Of a stretch of DNA of 22,800 nt, positions 22,099 to 22,800 are shown piece after piece. Position numbers and translations under genes: made by a program. The DNA is from JAFKKS01 sp039808325 (GTDB lineage: Bacteria > Pseudomonadota > Alphaproteobacteria > Rhizobiales > Xanthobacteraceae): the NCBI GenBank assembly GCA_039808325.1, contig JBDHSU010000062.1, positions 1-22,800 on the forward strand, in the 5' to 3' direction. The notes under the pieces are model-generated. The model saw only the letters and a list, made by a program, of their open reading frames with translations, did no database searches and was not told the DNA's origin. Numbering within the stretch: the first letter of the stretch is position 1; every line of letters begins with the position of its first letter.

Positions 22099-22800
22099 TC
22101 AATTCTTGGCCTTGTCGACAAGCGCCCCTTTCTTGATCCAGGGCATCATCGCGCGCAGGCGTTCGCCCACTTCCTCGATCTGGTGCTGCGCCAGCTTGGC
22201 GCGGGTCGCCTTGAAGGACGTCTGGTTGACGCGGTTCTCCAGCATCCAGTCGCGCGCGAAGCGCCCGCTCTGAATGTCGGCGAGCACGCGGCGCATCTCC
22301 TTCTTCGTCTCTTCGTTGACGATGCGCGGGCCGCTGACATACTCGCCGTACTCGGCCGTATTGGAGATCGAATAGTTCATGTTGGCGATGCCGCCCTCGT
22401 AGATGAGATCGACGATCAGCTTCACCTCGTGCAGGCATTCGAAATACGCCATTTCCGGCGCGTAGCCCGCCTCGCACAAGGTTTCGAAGCCGCCCTTGAT
22501 AAGTTCGACCAGACCGCCGCAAAGCACCACCTGCTCGCCGAACAGGTCGGTCTCGCATTCTTCCTTGAAGGTCGTCTCGATGATGCCGGCGCGGCCGCCG
22601 CCGATGGCGGACGCGTAGGACAAGCCAAGATCGTGCGCGTTGCCGGAGGCGTCACGGTCGATCGCGAGCAGGCAGGGCACGCCGCCGCCGCGCTGGTATT
22701 CCGAGCGCACGGTGTGTCCGGGTCCCTTCGGCGCGACCATCAGCACGTCGAGGTCGGCGCGCGGCTCGAGCAGGTTGAAGTGAACGTTGAGGCCGTGCGC
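22099..22800 (-). CDS. ilvC: Ketol-acid reductoisomerase, C-terminal part, cut by window edge
   Basis: IlvC converts acetohydroxy acids to dihydroxy acids in valine, isoleucine and leucine synthesis, using NADPH and Mg2+. About 233 C-terminal residues are visible. They include the end of the NADPH-binding domain (AHGLNVHF, VLMVAPKGPGHTVR) and the knotted helical domain, with metal-site motifs ECETDLFGEQVVLCGG and AYFECLHEVKLIVDLIYEGG, and SNTAEYGEYVSG. The C-terminus KGALVDKAKN is that of the short class I form of alphaproteobacteria. The start lies beyond the right edge. It ends at a strong terminator and is separate from the ABC operon. Identity is certain. Confidence 0.97.
   Translation of the reverse strand, partial: AHGLNVHFNLLEPRADLDVLMVAPKGPGHTVRSEYQRGGGVPCLLAIDRDASGNAHDLGLSYASAIGGGRAGIIETTFKEECETDLFGEQVVLCGGLVELIKGGFETLCEAGYAPEMAYFECLHEVKLIVDLIYEGGIANMNYSISNTAEYGEYVSGPRIVNEETKKEMRRVLADIQSGRFARDWMLENRVNQTSFKATRAKLAQHQIEEVGERLRAMMPWIKKGALVDKAKN

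Overview
The window reads as chromosomal DNA of a GC-rich alphaproteobacterium, most likely of the Hyphomicrobiales (rhizobia, Bradyrhizobium or Methylocystis relatives). The grounds are the protein styles (XRE regulator, LTxxQ protein, IlvC and LeuA variants), a GGAAC-N16-CGTT promoter of the alphaproteobacterial general stress response, and palindromic intergenic repeats of a kind I recall from this order. Genus cannot be fixed from sequence alone. I see no insertion sequence, prophage, CRISPR array or replication origin. Most of the window is metabolic and housekeeping, with two small accessory-looking clusters.

Region 1 (1-6482) handles trehalose and alpha-glucan. glgE and the 3'-truncated treS run leftward, 14 bp apart. 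otsA and malQ run rightward from the same 161-bp divergent gap. That gap holds an exact EcfG-type promoter for otsA and a one-mismatch copy facing glgE. TreS interconverts maltose and trehalose; GlgE extends glucan from maltose-1-phosphate; OtsA makes trehalose-6-phosphate; MalQ rearranges maltodextrins. No otsB, glgB or separate maltokinase gene lies inside the window.

Region 2 (6537-11110) is the less familiar part. A lysR-xre pair faces a tightly coupled set: a two-domain GNAT-like protein, an isochorismatase-fold hydrolase with Arg in place of the catalytic Lys, and a 116-residue orphan. A DedA/VTT-like membrane protein follows. Its biochemical job cannot be read from sequence; it is the best candidate here for something undescribed.

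Region 3 (11111-14473) has paired palindromic repeats, tRNA-Lys(CTT), a terminator, a periplasmic LTxxQ-type protein, and leuA with its own terminator. Upstream of leuA is a candidate leader peptide ending in four consecutive Leu codons. Part of that codon run is complementary to the leuA ribosome binding site, which suggests a leucine-responsive attenuator acting on translation. A small exported protein gene diverges from it.

Region 4 (14464-18002, all leftward) is pdxY, phzF-like, NUDIX and PPK2. The last three overlap start-to-stop.

Region 5 (18129-21997, leftward) is an ABC importer of the nitrate/sulfonate/taurine type with a secreted esterase gene between permease and binding protein. 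A 20-codon upstream ORF with a strong ribosome binding site overlaps the ATPase start.

Region 6 (22049-22800) is the 3' part of ilvC with a terminator. Together with leuA it gives two branched-chain amino acid genes in the window.
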